Source: Isochrysis galbana
Lineage: Eukaryota > Haptophyta > Isochrysidales > Isochrysidaceae
Direction of reading: 5' to 3'
Assembly: GCA_018136815.1 (NCBI GenBank)
Contig: CM030934.1
Location: 497,479 to 561,478 of the forward strand
DNA length: 64,000 nucleotides
Shown here: positions 1 to 10,469 of the stretch, one piece after another
How positions within the stretch are numbered: position 1 is the stretch's first letter
Layout: each line of letters opens with the position of its first letter
Notes under the pieces: model-generated
The model's database searches: none
Told to the model about the DNA's origin: nothing
Seen by the model: the letters and a program-made list of their open reading frames with translations, nothing else
Position numbers and translations under genes: made by a program

Positions 1-155
1 AGACCAATCGGTGGAAACACGGCAACCGAAAACCACCGGGGAGAAGCAGCCACCGCCCTGCGCCTTAGCGCCTCACTGAGGAGGAAGTAGAGAATATGAG
101 CTGGGGGCCGGTTTACCCCGCCCAACCCGACCCCCCCTTTACAACCTGAGCCCCT

Positions 156-1852
156 ACGTAGAGTGTAGAGTAAGGAGTTGAATAAGATAGCCAGATATCT
201 AGATATCTACCTATCTACCCGGCTTTTCAGCTATCTATATCTATCAAGATAGCGCTGGGGGGCTATTAGTATCTATCAAGATAGCAATAGTGAACGATCT
301 GGAACTATCTAGTCACTATTAGAGATAGTAGGCTAATAGTGCCCTAGACCCCTAGACCGCACAAAAACAGAGACGCGGTCTACGACTACGACGTACTACT
401 ACTCGCAATTCGCGCCCGCAAGCAATGCGTGCTCCAACGTCGAATCGGATTGTGCACTCTTAAGATCGTCATGCAGCTTGCCAGCCTTCGAGAAAGCGCG
501 CTCTACACCCTTGCTCTTTGCAGCCCCACGGGTGCACGTGGCCGGTGCTCCGGCTGCCGCAGCCGCAGCTGCGAGCATCGCGCCGGCAGCCATCACGTTA
601 GAAATGACGCGCGCCGATGTGATGAAATGCGCCGCCTGTCGCGCCTCAGATGGTGGTGCAAAGGCCCGGCGTGTGCCTTCCATACTGCCGCTCGCAAGCC
701 TGGCAGAGCCATGCTTGGCTAGGCGATGGTGTCGCATTCGCGAATCGACACTCGTTAGGCTTCGCTCTTCTCTTCGTCGTTCGGTATTTATCGTTATAAT
801 TCTCTCGTTCTCGTTCTCGGTCAAAAGCTTCGCTTGGATGCATGGGATCGTGGGTTGTGGAGCGCCCTCTCTCTTTCTCTCGAAAGAGAAGGGAAGTTTC
901 CCCACCTTTCTTCCTCCCAGGCGCCTCGCAAATAGGTTTAATTTGCTATCTCCCCTGCGGTTCTTTATCTGCTTCTGGGGGAATCAGGTTTAATTTGCGA
1001 CCTCTTCGCATCTCCCCCTTAGGCACATCGCACTCCTTTCGTCTTATTTGGTAGGTCTCTTGGAATCCTGCGTAGCAAGATTGCCCCTCGATTCCGTTAT
1101 GGTGCGATTCCCGTTCCAGACAAGATCGCCGACAGATCGCCCTTTGATCGTCGTCCGTTGTTGTCTGATCGGAGTGTTTGGGTTTGATTTCAGTCGAGTT
1201 ATGTGAGAAAGTCGTGGGGCGAGAGTCGGGGTGTTTTCCTGGGTGTCTCTGTCCGTCGTCCTGTCGCCAGTCGTCATCCGTCGTCGCTCTCGCTCTCGTC
1301 GCTCTCGCTCTCGTAACACTCGTACCCAACAAACTCGCCTCGCCTCGCCAGCCCCTGCCATCACAGCCCTCCTCTCACTCGCCCTCGCCTCTCGCCGCTC
1401 GTTCCATGTCGTTCTCGCCGCCGTCCTCGCCCTCGCTCAAGCCCGCCTGCCCGCCTTCCTCTGCTGACGGGCTTCAGCCCGTCATCGTCTCCGAAGCCGT
1501 CTCCTCAGCCGCGCCTGCCGCCGGCTTGCCACCTTCCTCATTGCCCTCAGGCCCTAAGGGCCATCACAATTCGTCAGATGGGCGAGGCCGAAGAAGCGCT
1601 GCATGCGCATGCGCTCCTCGGCCCGACAACAACGTCTGTACAAGTACAAGCCACTACTTATACTTGTAAACAAAGGAGAGTCCACCTAGATATCTAGATA
1701 TCTTAGATATCGTAGATATTAGGCAGCTGGAGAGACTATTGGCTATTGGTATCTATCAAGATAGCCGCAGAGCACTATCTGTATCTATCAAGATAGGTTC
1801 GGCGACCTCTAGATAGTTCAAAACCAAACCTATTCAACTCCTTAACGTAGAG
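156..1852. mobile_element. DNA transposon with TAAGGAGTTGAATA terminal inverted repeats
   Basis: The left end at 171-184 reads TAAGGAGTTGAATA and the right end at 1831-1844 is its exact reverse complement. The 8-bp direct repeat ACGTAGAG lies outside on both sides (156-163 and 1845-1852), with seven extra bases on the left. Sequence flanking both ends matches one uninterrupted repeat copy at about 12953-12975, so an empty site is present in the same window. Inside are subterminal TATCTATCAAGATAG palindromes on both sides (about 235-285 and 1750-1795) and a block at 1090-1315 shared in inverted orientation with 46385-46600. I see no transposase frame, so it is probably non-autonomous. Eight-base target duplication would fit hAT-type elements, but the superfamily is inferred only. 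Confidence 0.6.
1090..1315 (-). repeat. Dispersed repeat C, copy 1
   Basis: Read on the minus strand, about 200 bases are nearly identical to 46385-46600 on the plus strand. The shared part includes the stretch encoding TTDRDTQENTPTLAPRLSH in one frame. That frame is interrupted differently outside the block, so I treat it as a nucleotide repeat, not a gene. This copy lies inside the inverted-repeat transposon at 156-1852. Confidence 0.75.
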
Positions 1853-1985
1853 CACAAGGGGAGTTGCCGCAAGGCGGGTAGTAAGGGAGGGGGGAGGGAA
1901 AGGGCGTGGCTACAATAGCGAAACCTAGTACCTAGTGCCACGCGCGAGGCGAGAATATAGAATATTAAAAGGTTTTTTTCTACCG
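1845..1985 (+). repeat. Dispersed repeat B, copy 1 (LINE leader-like)
   Basis: About 140 bases share the order GTAGAGCACAAGGGGAGTTG, then a purine-rich stretch, GGCGTGGCTAC, GCCACG with GAGGCGAGAATAT, and ATTAAAAGG followed by a T run. The same series occurs at 12957-13080 and 49872-50010. The ATTAAAAGG block looks like a TATA-type box. The second and third copies are followed within about 50 bases by ATGGAG, which suggests a mobile-element leader or promoter. This copy is interrupted on its left by the transposon at 156-1852. Confidence 0.65.
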
Positions 1986-2639
1986 CTTTACTTTGGTGTA
2001 TTTCCTCAGTCCTGACTTTTTCATTTTTACACCCTTAGAAGTTAAAATAGTGTTTGACCGCCCTATGCTGTGCGGTCTCTGTGTTTGTGTCTCTGTGTCT
2101 CTGTCTCTGTATTTTGTCCAACCTTGTTTTGGGTGTAGAGACTCAGAGCAAACGCGCATAGGCGCGCGCGAGAGGGAGACAAGCCCCTTTTGGCGGGGGT
2201 ACCATGTTCAGCCCCAAGCCTTTGGGGTCCAGTAATAGACAGATAGCAGCATTGTCTAGATCAGAGGTAAAACGTACTCCAACGAGACGCGCCGCCAGAA
2301 TAAAGGACGACGTTGCCACTCTTGGCCTAGATCTTACACATCTACAATAAAACCCTTGGGTTCTGTTTTCTGTGGTCCAAACAAAGAGGAAGAGGAGAGA
2401 GAGAGAAAGGGAGGGAAGCTGTGCAGGGGGGAGAGAGAGAAGAAAGAAGAGAGAGCGACGTAGAGAAGGCGGGAAGAGAGGAGGTGTGGTGAGAGAAAGG
2501 AAAGAAGAGGAGATGAGAGGGGGAATGTGAGATTCTTCAAGGCCCCCTTAGATATGGCCTCGGCACACAAGTACTCGAGTAAGAGTACTTGTAAAATGCC
2601 TCCATTCATTCCCTCGTCTCGCCGATCTTGCTCCAAATG

Positions 2640-2765
2640 AGATTGAGATAAAGAAGGAAGAGAAGAAGAGAGAGAGAGAAGTGGAGAGAGAAGTGGAGAG
2701 AGAGACGAGAGAGAGAGAGAGAGAGCGACGAGAGAGAGGGCAGTGGGGTGGGGGGGACGAGGGAG
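2640..2765. repeat. GA-rich microsatellite upstream of gp210
   Basis: Nearly pure (GA)n, GAGAGAAGTGGAGAGA-type and G-rich sequence ends about 100 bases before the first good ATG of the gp210 gene at 2865. Similar GA/CT tracts adjoin most gene starts in the window, so it probably lies in the promoter or 5' UTR. Confidence 0.7.
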
Positions 2766-2864
2766 GGGAGGCGGAGGGGAAGCAAGAGGGGGCCAAGGGC
2801 TTGGCGGGGCGTTGGCGAGGGGACACGCGGACTGCGCGCGGGAGGAGGTCAAGGAGGGCCCCCA

Positions 2865-5800
2865 ATGGATCCCATCCGGCGCCGTGCCTCTCCCTGGGCG
2901 CGCCCCTTGCTCTGGGCAGCGCTGGCGTTGGCGTGCTCCGCTTCTCTCTCTCCTCGCATCTCTGCTAGAAACCTTCTCCTCACTCCGAACACCGTCTTCA
3001 CACTCTCGGCCACACCGGGATGCTTCAAGTGGGTGGCTTCGCAGCGGACCATCGTCGAAATCCTCACTCTCGAGGGTTCGGACCGATGTCCTCAAGGCTC
3101 TGCAAGCTCAGCCACGCTCATCACACGCTCTCCCGTCGGGCCTTACTACTCGGCCACCACCATGGTACTCGCCACGCCCGTGGAGCCTGACGGGACTGAC
3201 GCACCGATCGATCGGAGTGTGCCGGACGGGCTCGCGTGCGAGATCAACGTCGCGCGGGTCGCCTCGTTGTCCATCTCGACGACGACGCGCGAGATGGTTG
3301 CACAGGACGAAGAGATTCAGTGGCTCGAAGTCGAGGCGCAGGACCAAGAAGGCAACACTTTCTCTGAGCCTGCATTGCGCTCGCTCGCCTTCCGATGGAC
3401 GTGGGAGGGTCCCGCAGACCTCAACTTTGTGGAGCTCGAGTACACTCGGCAGATACTCGATGAGCACCTCGCCTCGCTCTCCAATGAGCGCGCCCGTGCC
3501 TTTTATCGTGTGGCAGTGCATGCCACGACCGAGAATCCGCGGGTCTTGGTGAGTCGCACAACATGCACGCGACGCCTTTGATTCCATTCGCACATGCCGC
3601 CCTCTTCCTCAGCCACCATAACCACCGCAAGTCTGCGTCGCCCGTCTTCACCCCCCGCTGCTACTCTCGATCGGCGGGGCGGTTCCTTTTGTGCGAACGC
3701 AAGAGTGATTGGGGCTGTGGTGGCCATGCGCGGCTGCGCCGAGCGAGGCAGTGTCTCACTGCTGCCCGCAACTACTCAGCCGACCGCCACATGATCCGGC
3801 CTTGCTTGACGCCTGGATCCCTATGCGCGAAGGCGGGAAGCACCAGCATCGCGCTGGGGCGCCAGCTCTGAAGCATCTTCCGCAAGTGTCATTCCCAGCC
3901 GGCACCCTGCGGCAACTTCCATCGATTCTTGATGCCTTGGCTGGTTTCCTGACCCCCCTCCCCTCCCGCCCACCCCATCACCTACCCACGAGCCCACATC
4001 CTACCCCCGCGCGTGCTGGCAGGCCACCGCCTCGCTGCTCAATCGCTCCGCTTCAGTCGCCCCGTCTGTTTTTTCCACAGTTGCAATCCGTGTTCGGCCC
4101 GCCCCCATCATGCTGTGGCCTGGCCGTCGCGTTGCGCTCCCACCTGGGTCGCACCTCCAGTACATTCTATGCAAGCACGCTGACCACACGTGCTGGCTCT
4201 CGAAAGACCTGGACGCCGCTACCACACGCGCGGCTGGAGGCATGAGCACTGCCTCGACCAGTTGGTCTCTCATCGGCTCTGCAGCAGTGGGTAGCGTATC
4301 GCCTGCAGGTGTCTTCTCGGCTGTGACGATCGGCGATGCAGACCTGTCGATGCGTCATTTGGCAGTTCGGCTCTACGCGGCAAAGGCGCCAGTGGTGGTC
4401 GCTCACCCGCGAGCACTGTTGCTGCGCGCAGATGCACCACACCTCGCAGCTGAGGCAAGCGAGGTGATTCAGCGCGACCCGCCTCGGTGCCTGCGCCAAG
4501 TGCCGCCTCACCACGCTGCCGCCTCACCTACGGCAGCCGCGGCGGCCGCTACTGGCAACTACTATCGCTATGCCGTTGGCGATGAAGACAGGCGCGAAAT
4601 CACGTACATGGTCGTCGGCGAAGCGCGCCATGCCTCACTGCACATCCTGGCCAGAGACCCAGCCTCGGAGTCCGATGCCATGCTGCTGAACGGCTCCGCA
4701 CCACTGCCCCTACTGCCGCCGCCAGCCGAAATCACGGCGCCGCATCTCCAACCGCGAATGACAGTAACCCGCGTTGAAGATGAAGCGAGCCAGGACGCTG
4801 CGCTGCCTCTGAAAGTCGCCGCCACGGCGCCCCCCCTCAGGGTGGGGCGAGCGTGCAGCGGTGCATTCGATGAGTGCCGCGTTGGTGGCGCTCCTCCTAG
4901 CGCTCCTCCCATTGCCACGTGCGTGTGTCGAGAGGTGCTCGCGCTAAGTGTGGGCGACGTGTCGCTCGACGCGTCGATAGACGGGTCTCCCGACCGCCTC
5001 TGGCCTCACCTGACCACGTCGCTGCCAATCCGCATCATTGCGCCACTGAGTGTTCGCAAGCCAACCCACACCGTGCCGTGGGTATGCGCCGCTCTCTCTG
5101 CCGTCAGCTCGCCAACTATGCCACTGCTCATCGGAGGGTCCGGATGTGTTCGGTGGAGCGTTGAGCAAGTCCCAGGCGCGAGTGCGTACACAGCTAAGCT
5201 CGCTACACTCGCAGCGGGGGGATCCCCACCTCTTCGCCTCGCGGGCGCCGGCACGTATGATCTTCGCGCCACGGACGCTTACGCGCCACAGACGAGCGCA
5301 GTGTCCCGGCTTATCGTCGCGCGTGTCGCTTCTCTCGTGGCGCTTGACCGATCGGTCCTCTCTGATTCCAACGTGCGAGCCGCCATCACTGCGGGCTCCG
5401 CTGGCGCCTCGGAGCCGGCTGAGCTCGAAGCCGAGGTGGGCACCGAGATCGAGGTGGCAGTCCTCTTCCGCGGCGATGATGGGCAGCCTCTCGCGTTCGA
5501 CTCTTGCGAGGGCCTCTCGGTCGAGTGGCATCTCACGCGCGCGCCAGCCGAGCCGCTGGGCGCAGGCACGCCCCCGAGGTTTCACTCGGCGGAAGGCGGT
5601 GCCACGAAGGGGCTTGCACACTGCCAAGCTGTGTGCACGGTCGCCGAAGCTACTGACACCATGACGACAGGTGCCTCGCCCGCGCGCTACTCGTGCGCCG
5701 TTGTTCGCCTCAGTGCTAGATCAGTGGGGCCCGCATTGCTGAGGCTTAATGCGGCCGCACAGTGTGGCGGAGCATCGCTGCTGTATGAGACGCCTCTGTA

Positions 5801-8057
5801 CGCCTTTACGCGCCCTTCCCAAACGCTTGTCAACATGTGCGCCGACTCGGCCGACGCTGTGGGGACGCATCCTGAAGTGGCGGCCCTCAAATGGCTTCCG
5901 TCCACTTTTGTCGCCGCCGTGCTTGCCTCGGACGAGGCGCAGCGGCCCAAGATCGAGTTTGACGCTGCCGCTGGCCTTCTGCATGTTAGCATGCGCCCAT
6001 TCTTGGTTGGCACACCGTCTATAGATCCCCGACATGACCTTAGCCTGGAGTTGCGGTGTGTCCGGCCACACACGCAGCGCCTGCGGATCTACCTTGCAGA
6101 CTTCGATTTCACGGTGCCGGTGATGTGCTCCGAGCCCCTCGAACTGAGCAGCCGAGCATGTGCACACGACGAGCTGCGTGGCAAGGAGGCTGCGGGTAGA
6201 TGCCCTGTCCACGTGGACTACGGCGCCTCGACCACGTTTGGGGCATTGGGACTTTGGCAAGGCGCACCTCTCGCCGTCGAGGCGTCCGGTGTGTCAACCG
6301 GCCTACCGCCGATAGACGCTCCCTCGCCCTTGGTCAATCTCACGGCCGGCCCTAACCCTTCTTGTGACGCGGCGGCGGGCGTGCATGCCCCGTCGGCTTG
6401 TGCGGCACCGTGGCAGGTGTCGATGGGCGGCGCGAGGCTCGGCGAAGCGCGTGTGCTAGTACGCGTGCCGGGCCACGCTTCTTGCGCACCGCTCGCCGTC
6501 CGTGTGCGCGTACGGCATGCAGGCTTTCGAGTAGTCTGTCCATCAGACCAGCTCGCTCTTGGCGCCTCCATGCGCTGCCACGCTTTGCCTCCATTTGCCA
6601 GCAAGGATGGAGTTGCGAACAATCCACGGCGCACCTCAACCGTCCTGGGTGGCGGCTCGCGGTTCCGATGGCGTGTCGAATCCGTCTCTTCGGGAGGTGG
6701 CTTTGACGATAGAGCCGCCACCATGCACCCAGACGCTATTATGGTTGAGACCGAGCCGCGCGCGACCGCCGACAAGGCTTCCGTCTACGCAACCGGAGAG
6801 CTAGGCGGGTCCACGCCCTTCTCATCGATCATTGTGACGGCAGTGAATGTGGGTGTCGCGGCCCTGCATTTGCAGACGCAGACGGGGTCGGACTCCTTCA
6901 CAGAGTCGCTACGCGTGACCGTGCGTGCGACTGCGGAGTGGGTGACGCCTCCCGAGTTGAGGCCCGCCCTCGCTCCCGCTGCTGTGGTGCCGCGCGGCGT
7001 CAAGGTGCAGCTCGCGGCGCCCCTTGAGTCGGACGCGGAGGAAAGAAAGTGGGAGCTGTGCATGGGCGAGCCCGAGGCGCCGCCAATCAACTCGGTCGCA
7101 GCATCTACGGGTAGCAAGGAGGTGTCCTCAACGAGAGCGAGTGTGACTGGCGGTGTGCTCTACGCGGGGGACGTGTCTCGCGCCATCTGTGTGCGCGCCG
7201 CCTCGAACACTGCACAAACGGGTGGGGCGACTCTTGAGGCGCGGATGTTGATTGAAGTCGTTAATGTGGCTCAGGTTCGACTGGTGAGGCCGCTGCCGTC
7301 AGCAGCCTCCGTCGGCCTCCGCATGCTTGAAGTGCACTCGGACTCTGTTGGTGCGGCTGTGTCCGTGGGCGCCTCGCTCAGCATTCCTACACTCTCTTCT
7401 GAGCCCGCTACCCTCGTTTGCGGTGCCGCCTACGACGGACTCGGCAGACGAATTCTGCCGTCCGTACTGAGCGCTAGCTGGCTGCGTCTAGATGTATGGC
7501 CTCCTGCAGCAGCTGAGTTGTCGCCCGCGTACGTTGCCGGATGGACCAATGGCAGCTGCTTCGCAGTGCGTGCAGGGGCCAGCATCCTATCGTTGGCTGG
7601 CAGCGTGGACGCTGTCGATATTGGCACCGAGCATCCCATTCTTCTCGTTTCGAGCCCCAAGATCGCGCTTCCTGCTGCGGACACGTTCGTCAGCCTGGTC
7701 GCAAATGCGCCGCGCTCCTCGTCCACTGACGCCCCCGCCCACACCTTTACCGGTGATTACGTGCGGAACGCGAGTGCCCCCTCCTGCTCTGAGCCGGTCA
7801 ACGTGCCTATCCACACGGGCAACTCAGCCATCTCTTCTTTGCCTCATCCTGTCATCGCAATCGTCCTTCTCTTCCTGCCGCTGGTCAGCTTTGAAGTCTA
7901 CCGGAGGATCCAGCAACGCACGCGCCAAGCGGAGGAAGCATCCCGCGTAAATCCACGTCGGGATCACCCCAATGTGCGATCGCGTGCCTCGGAAGGAGGG
8001 CCCCAGTCACCAAGGCACAACACAGACGGAGCTCCTCGACGAGAAGCACACCATTGA
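2865..8057 (+). CDS. NUP210: Nuclear pore membrane glycoprotein 210-like (gp210)
   Basis: This is a large membrane protein of the nuclear pore: a long lumenal chain of Ig-like repeats, one membrane anchor near the C terminus and a short pore-facing tail. Exon 1 (2865-3548, phase 0, donor GTGAGT) encodes a leader (MDPIRRRASPWARPLLWAAL) and the gp210 start, with LLLTPNTVFTLSATPGC, FKWVASQRTIVEI, RVASLSISTTTREM and GNTFSEPALRSLAFRW. The main exon begins after the acceptor TTTTTTCCACAG at 4080 and runs open to 8057, covering at least 1,324 residues. Its Big_2-like segments include VGSVSPAGVFSAV. Near the end lies the membrane segment VIAIVLLFLPLVSFEVY, followed by a basic tail. Phases of the two exons do not match (exon 1 ends in phase 0, the main exon needs two leading bases), so a small exon probably lies in 3549-4080. 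The total of more than 1,550 residues is somewhat shorter than animal gp210. Confidence 0.85.
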
Positions 8058-8415
8058 GGCGGTCCTCGAATTCCCACTACTTAAGAACGATCTAGAGTGG
8101 ATGTGCTATCTACTATGCTTTGGGCCACCGAGTTGCTACTGTGCTTGGCAGTGCATCTTTAGTGGCGCGCGTGCAAGCTTGAGCATGTGAGGAGAGTAAG
8201 ATTGTTTATTGGCGGTGGGACACATCGCCAATGCACACCGCTCGTACGATCTACTGTGTACTCACTGTGGCATCAGGGGGGGGGGGGGGGCACCGAGAGC
8301 GGCGGGCGGTCCTGCCGGTAAGCCGAGAGTTCTCTCCTCGGCGGAGTCGTCTCTCTCATATCTGCGGGCTTTTAGAACCTATTGTTATAGTTTCAGCGAT
8401 GGACTAACTTTATAG
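8058..8415. other. Intergenic, no gene seen
   Basis: This stretch follows the gp210 stop. It holds a 16-base G run at about 8276-8290 and no convincing coding signal. Confidence 0.5.
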
Positions 8416-8424
8416 TTGGTCGCC

Positions 8425-9816
8425 ATGGAGCGCGCCGCCGCTCCCCACCTCTCCTTCGGGTCCCCCGCCGCGGGCGCCCCCCCAGCACCCATGGAGCTGT
8501 CGCTGGCGAAGCGACCGCGTCCGCCCGCAGAGGCCGAGCAGGTGAGCGCGATCCCGATCGCGCCGCACGGCCCGTGGCCCCGGCCACACAAGTCACAGCA
8601 GCCATGCTGGCCCACCTCATGGTGGGCCACAAGCTGTAGAGGACAAAGGACCAGCACCACCCAGGACGAACCACCGGACCACCAGGCATGCCTTATGGCA
8701 GAGGCCTCTCCCACCCTGGGGACGGCCGCGCTGCCTCGGCAGCGCGACCCGAGACCGGGTGGCCCTTATGGGCACAAACTCAATATCTGCATCATTACGC
8801 ACAACCACACAGACCCACCAACACTACAACATAAGGCCACACAGAAGGAGAAATGCTGGGTTGTGTCATGGGACACACACCACACTCCTCTGCCAACTGC
8901 CCGCTTGGACCCGCCCTCAGTCTCACCACACCCGACCGCCCCTGCCATGCAGGAGCCACCCTCGGATGAAGAACAAGGTTACACGGAGTCAGACGCAACG
9001 TACGAGCTGTCCTTCCACCAGGAGGGAGACTATACCTTCATGGACGCCACGGTCTATGCCGCGATTGTAGAGCTCCTCTTGGAGCTCGAGGGAGTCGACC
9101 CGGAGCCGGACTTCTGGGCCCGGTCTATCCGCGGACCATGGCATATCGCCGTGAACGAGGACTGCGCTCAACAATTCAAAGAACGCTATGGCGACATCAC
9201 CACCCTCCGCATCGCTCAAACCGACCTTTCGGTCCGCGTGAAAGTTGAATCCATAGACGAGAGAATCAACAAGAAAGGCTCTTCCTCTCGCAAGGCTCTC
9301 TACAACGCCCTCCAAGACGTCGCGGCGCACCTGGTCGTCGAGGCAGACGGCCTGGCGCAAGCGGCCCAAATCAATCTGAGCGCACTTATCTTTGCGATCG
9401 AAAAGGTTGGGCTGACCTTCCTGAAAGGAAACCGGGAGCGAATGAAGCTCGAAGGCGGAGCAGGCACCTTTGTGTCCAAGGCAGCCTACGCGACCCGTTG
9501 GCATCTCTATGTTTCGGCGGGCCAAGGCTCCTTTCTAGACGGAAACTTTCCTCGCAAGCTACTACTACAGATCGACGGCAAGACCGTCCCGGTAAACTAC
9601 GCCATTCGGGCGTGCAAGGAAATTAAGATGCCAGAATCTATTCAATCTCCCCACAAGCTCATGGTCCACGGCAGCCTACGCGGTTGCAAAGGGTGGCGGC
9701 CAGAAGTGGTTAAGGGCCTCTTGAGCTCGATTCGCGTATGCGAGTGTGAACAAGAAGCCCAGCTAAAGTGCTTGTTTTCTTTTTGGGTAGCCACACTATT
9801 ATTATTACAAAGCTAA
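8425..9816 (+). CDS. Possible retroelement ORF1 or orphan protein, about 463 aa
   Basis: This is a single open frame without introns. The context TTGGTCGCC-ATGGAG at the start is shared with the repeat at 50045, and ATGGAGCGCGC with the repeat at 13126. Both of those copies follow dispersed repeat B, so the N terminus looks like the start of a mobile-element ORF1. Residues 1 to about 185 are Pro/His/Thr-rich and probably disordered. From about residue 190 (SDEEQGYTESDATYELSF) the protein becomes a normal mixed alpha/beta sequence with FTGKW-like motifs absent but a regular core, for example PWHIAVNEDCAQQFKERYGD, TTLRIAQTDLSVRVKVESID and RKLLLQIDGKTVPVNYAIR. I recognise no domain. It converges on the MGQY gene with only about 40 bases between stop codons. 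It could be ORF1 of the LINE whose truncated reverse transcriptase starts at 10470, or an unrelated host gene. Confidence 0.45.
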   Translation: MERAAAPHLSFGSPAAGAPPAPMELSLAKRPRPPAEAEQVSAIPIAPHGPWPRPHKSQQPCWPTSWWATSCRGQRTSTTQDEPPDHQACLMAEASPTLGTAALPRQRDPRPGGPYGHKLNICIITHNHTDPPTLQHKATQKEKCWVVSWDTHHTPLPTARLDPPSVSPHPTAPAMQEPPSDEEQGYTESDATYELSFHQEGDYTFMDATVYAAIVELLLELEGVDPEPDFWARSIRGPWHIAVNEDCAQQFKERYGDITTLRIAQTDLSVRVKVESIDERINKKGSSSRKALYNALQDVAAHLVVEADGLAQAAQINLSALIFAIEKVGLTFLKGNRERMKLEGGAGTFVSKAAYATRWHLYVSAGQGSFLDGNFPRKLLLQIDGKTVPVNYAIRACKEIKMPESIQSPHKLMVHGSLRGCKGWRPEVVKGLLSSIRVCECEQEAQLKCLFSFWVATLLLLQS

Positions 9817-9855
9817 TTACGCTTCCCCACTCTCAACACACGCGGTAACCCCTAG

Positions 9856-10428
9856 CTACGCGGGCTGAGTTTTCATCTTCTTCGTCTTTTTCTCACATCC
9901 CTCTTCCTCAATGTCGTTCTGCTGGCAGGCGACGATGTCGCTTGGCTGATCTTGGGTGGCGAGGTCCGTGGCGCGTGCGAGGACGGCCTTCTTGTTCTCC
10001 ATGTAGAGTTTGCCAGCTGCTCGGTGCACTTGCACCATGGGATCCGTTTCAGCGTACGCGACCGCCATGATGTATTCCATGCAGAGGTACGCGACGGCGG
10101 CCTCGTCTCCAATGTACTTGGTCTTGGGGATCCTGTCGTAGTCGTACTCGTCGGAGTAGTCGCCGACGAGCATGAGGGTTGCCTTGCACCAACGGCCCAT
10201 GTATGGCTTGATGAGTGCCCACATCGACGGGTAGCGTTCCTTGGCCAGATCCACTCGGAAGTCTCCACATCCACGGCCCATGCCAGAGGCTGTGACGAGC
10301 AGCATCGCCAGGATGGCGCCGCTCATGCCCTCGTCCATGTGTTCGCAGAACCTGAAGGCTGGGGCGCGGATCTCCTCGTAGGTGCGGTGACCGAGTCGCT
10401 TGGCGATGAAGACAAAGTACTGGCCCAT
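9856..10428 (-). CDS. MGQY-family conserved protein, 190 aa
   Basis: The start is the ATG at 10428, giving MGQYFVFIAKRLGHRTYEE. A longer open frame extends upstream to 10605, but that part overlaps reverse-transcriptase sequence read from the other strand. The pattern MGQY at the very N terminus, a small-residue helix (AILAMLLVTASG), MGRGCGDFRVD, then a GRW near VGDYSDEYDYD matches a family of unknown function that I recall from fungi and algae (N-terminal MGQYW/F, GNGRGGGD and GRWAGD-VGDY motifs). The C terminus ends in a lysine-rich tail (KKTKKMKTQPA). Function is unknown. The 5' side is only about 45 bases from the truncated LINE at 10470, so its native promoter may have been displaced. 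The family call is from memory and needs a profile search. Confidence 0.6.
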   Translation of the reverse strand: MGQYFVFIAKRLGHRTYEEIRAPAFRFCEHMDEGMSGAILAMLLVTASGMGRGCGDFRVDLAKERYPSMWALIKPYMGRWCKATLMLVGDYSDEYDYDRIPKTKYIGDEAAVAYLCMEYIMAVAYAETDPMVQVHRAAGKLYMENKKAVLARATDLATQDQPSDIVACQQNDIEEEGCEKKTKKMKTQPA

Positions 10429-10469
10429 GGTGAAGAGGAGAGTGAAGCGGGGTGTAGGTGGTGGATGTC

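Noticed and set aside
2334-3095. 253-residue minus-strand frame opposite gp210 exon 1
   Set aside because: Its Ser/Leu/Pro content comes from the GA tract and from reading the antisense of a clearly coding exon.
4944-5664. Opposite-strand and shifted frames inside gp210
   Set aside because: GC-rich shadow frames of a well-supported coding exon.
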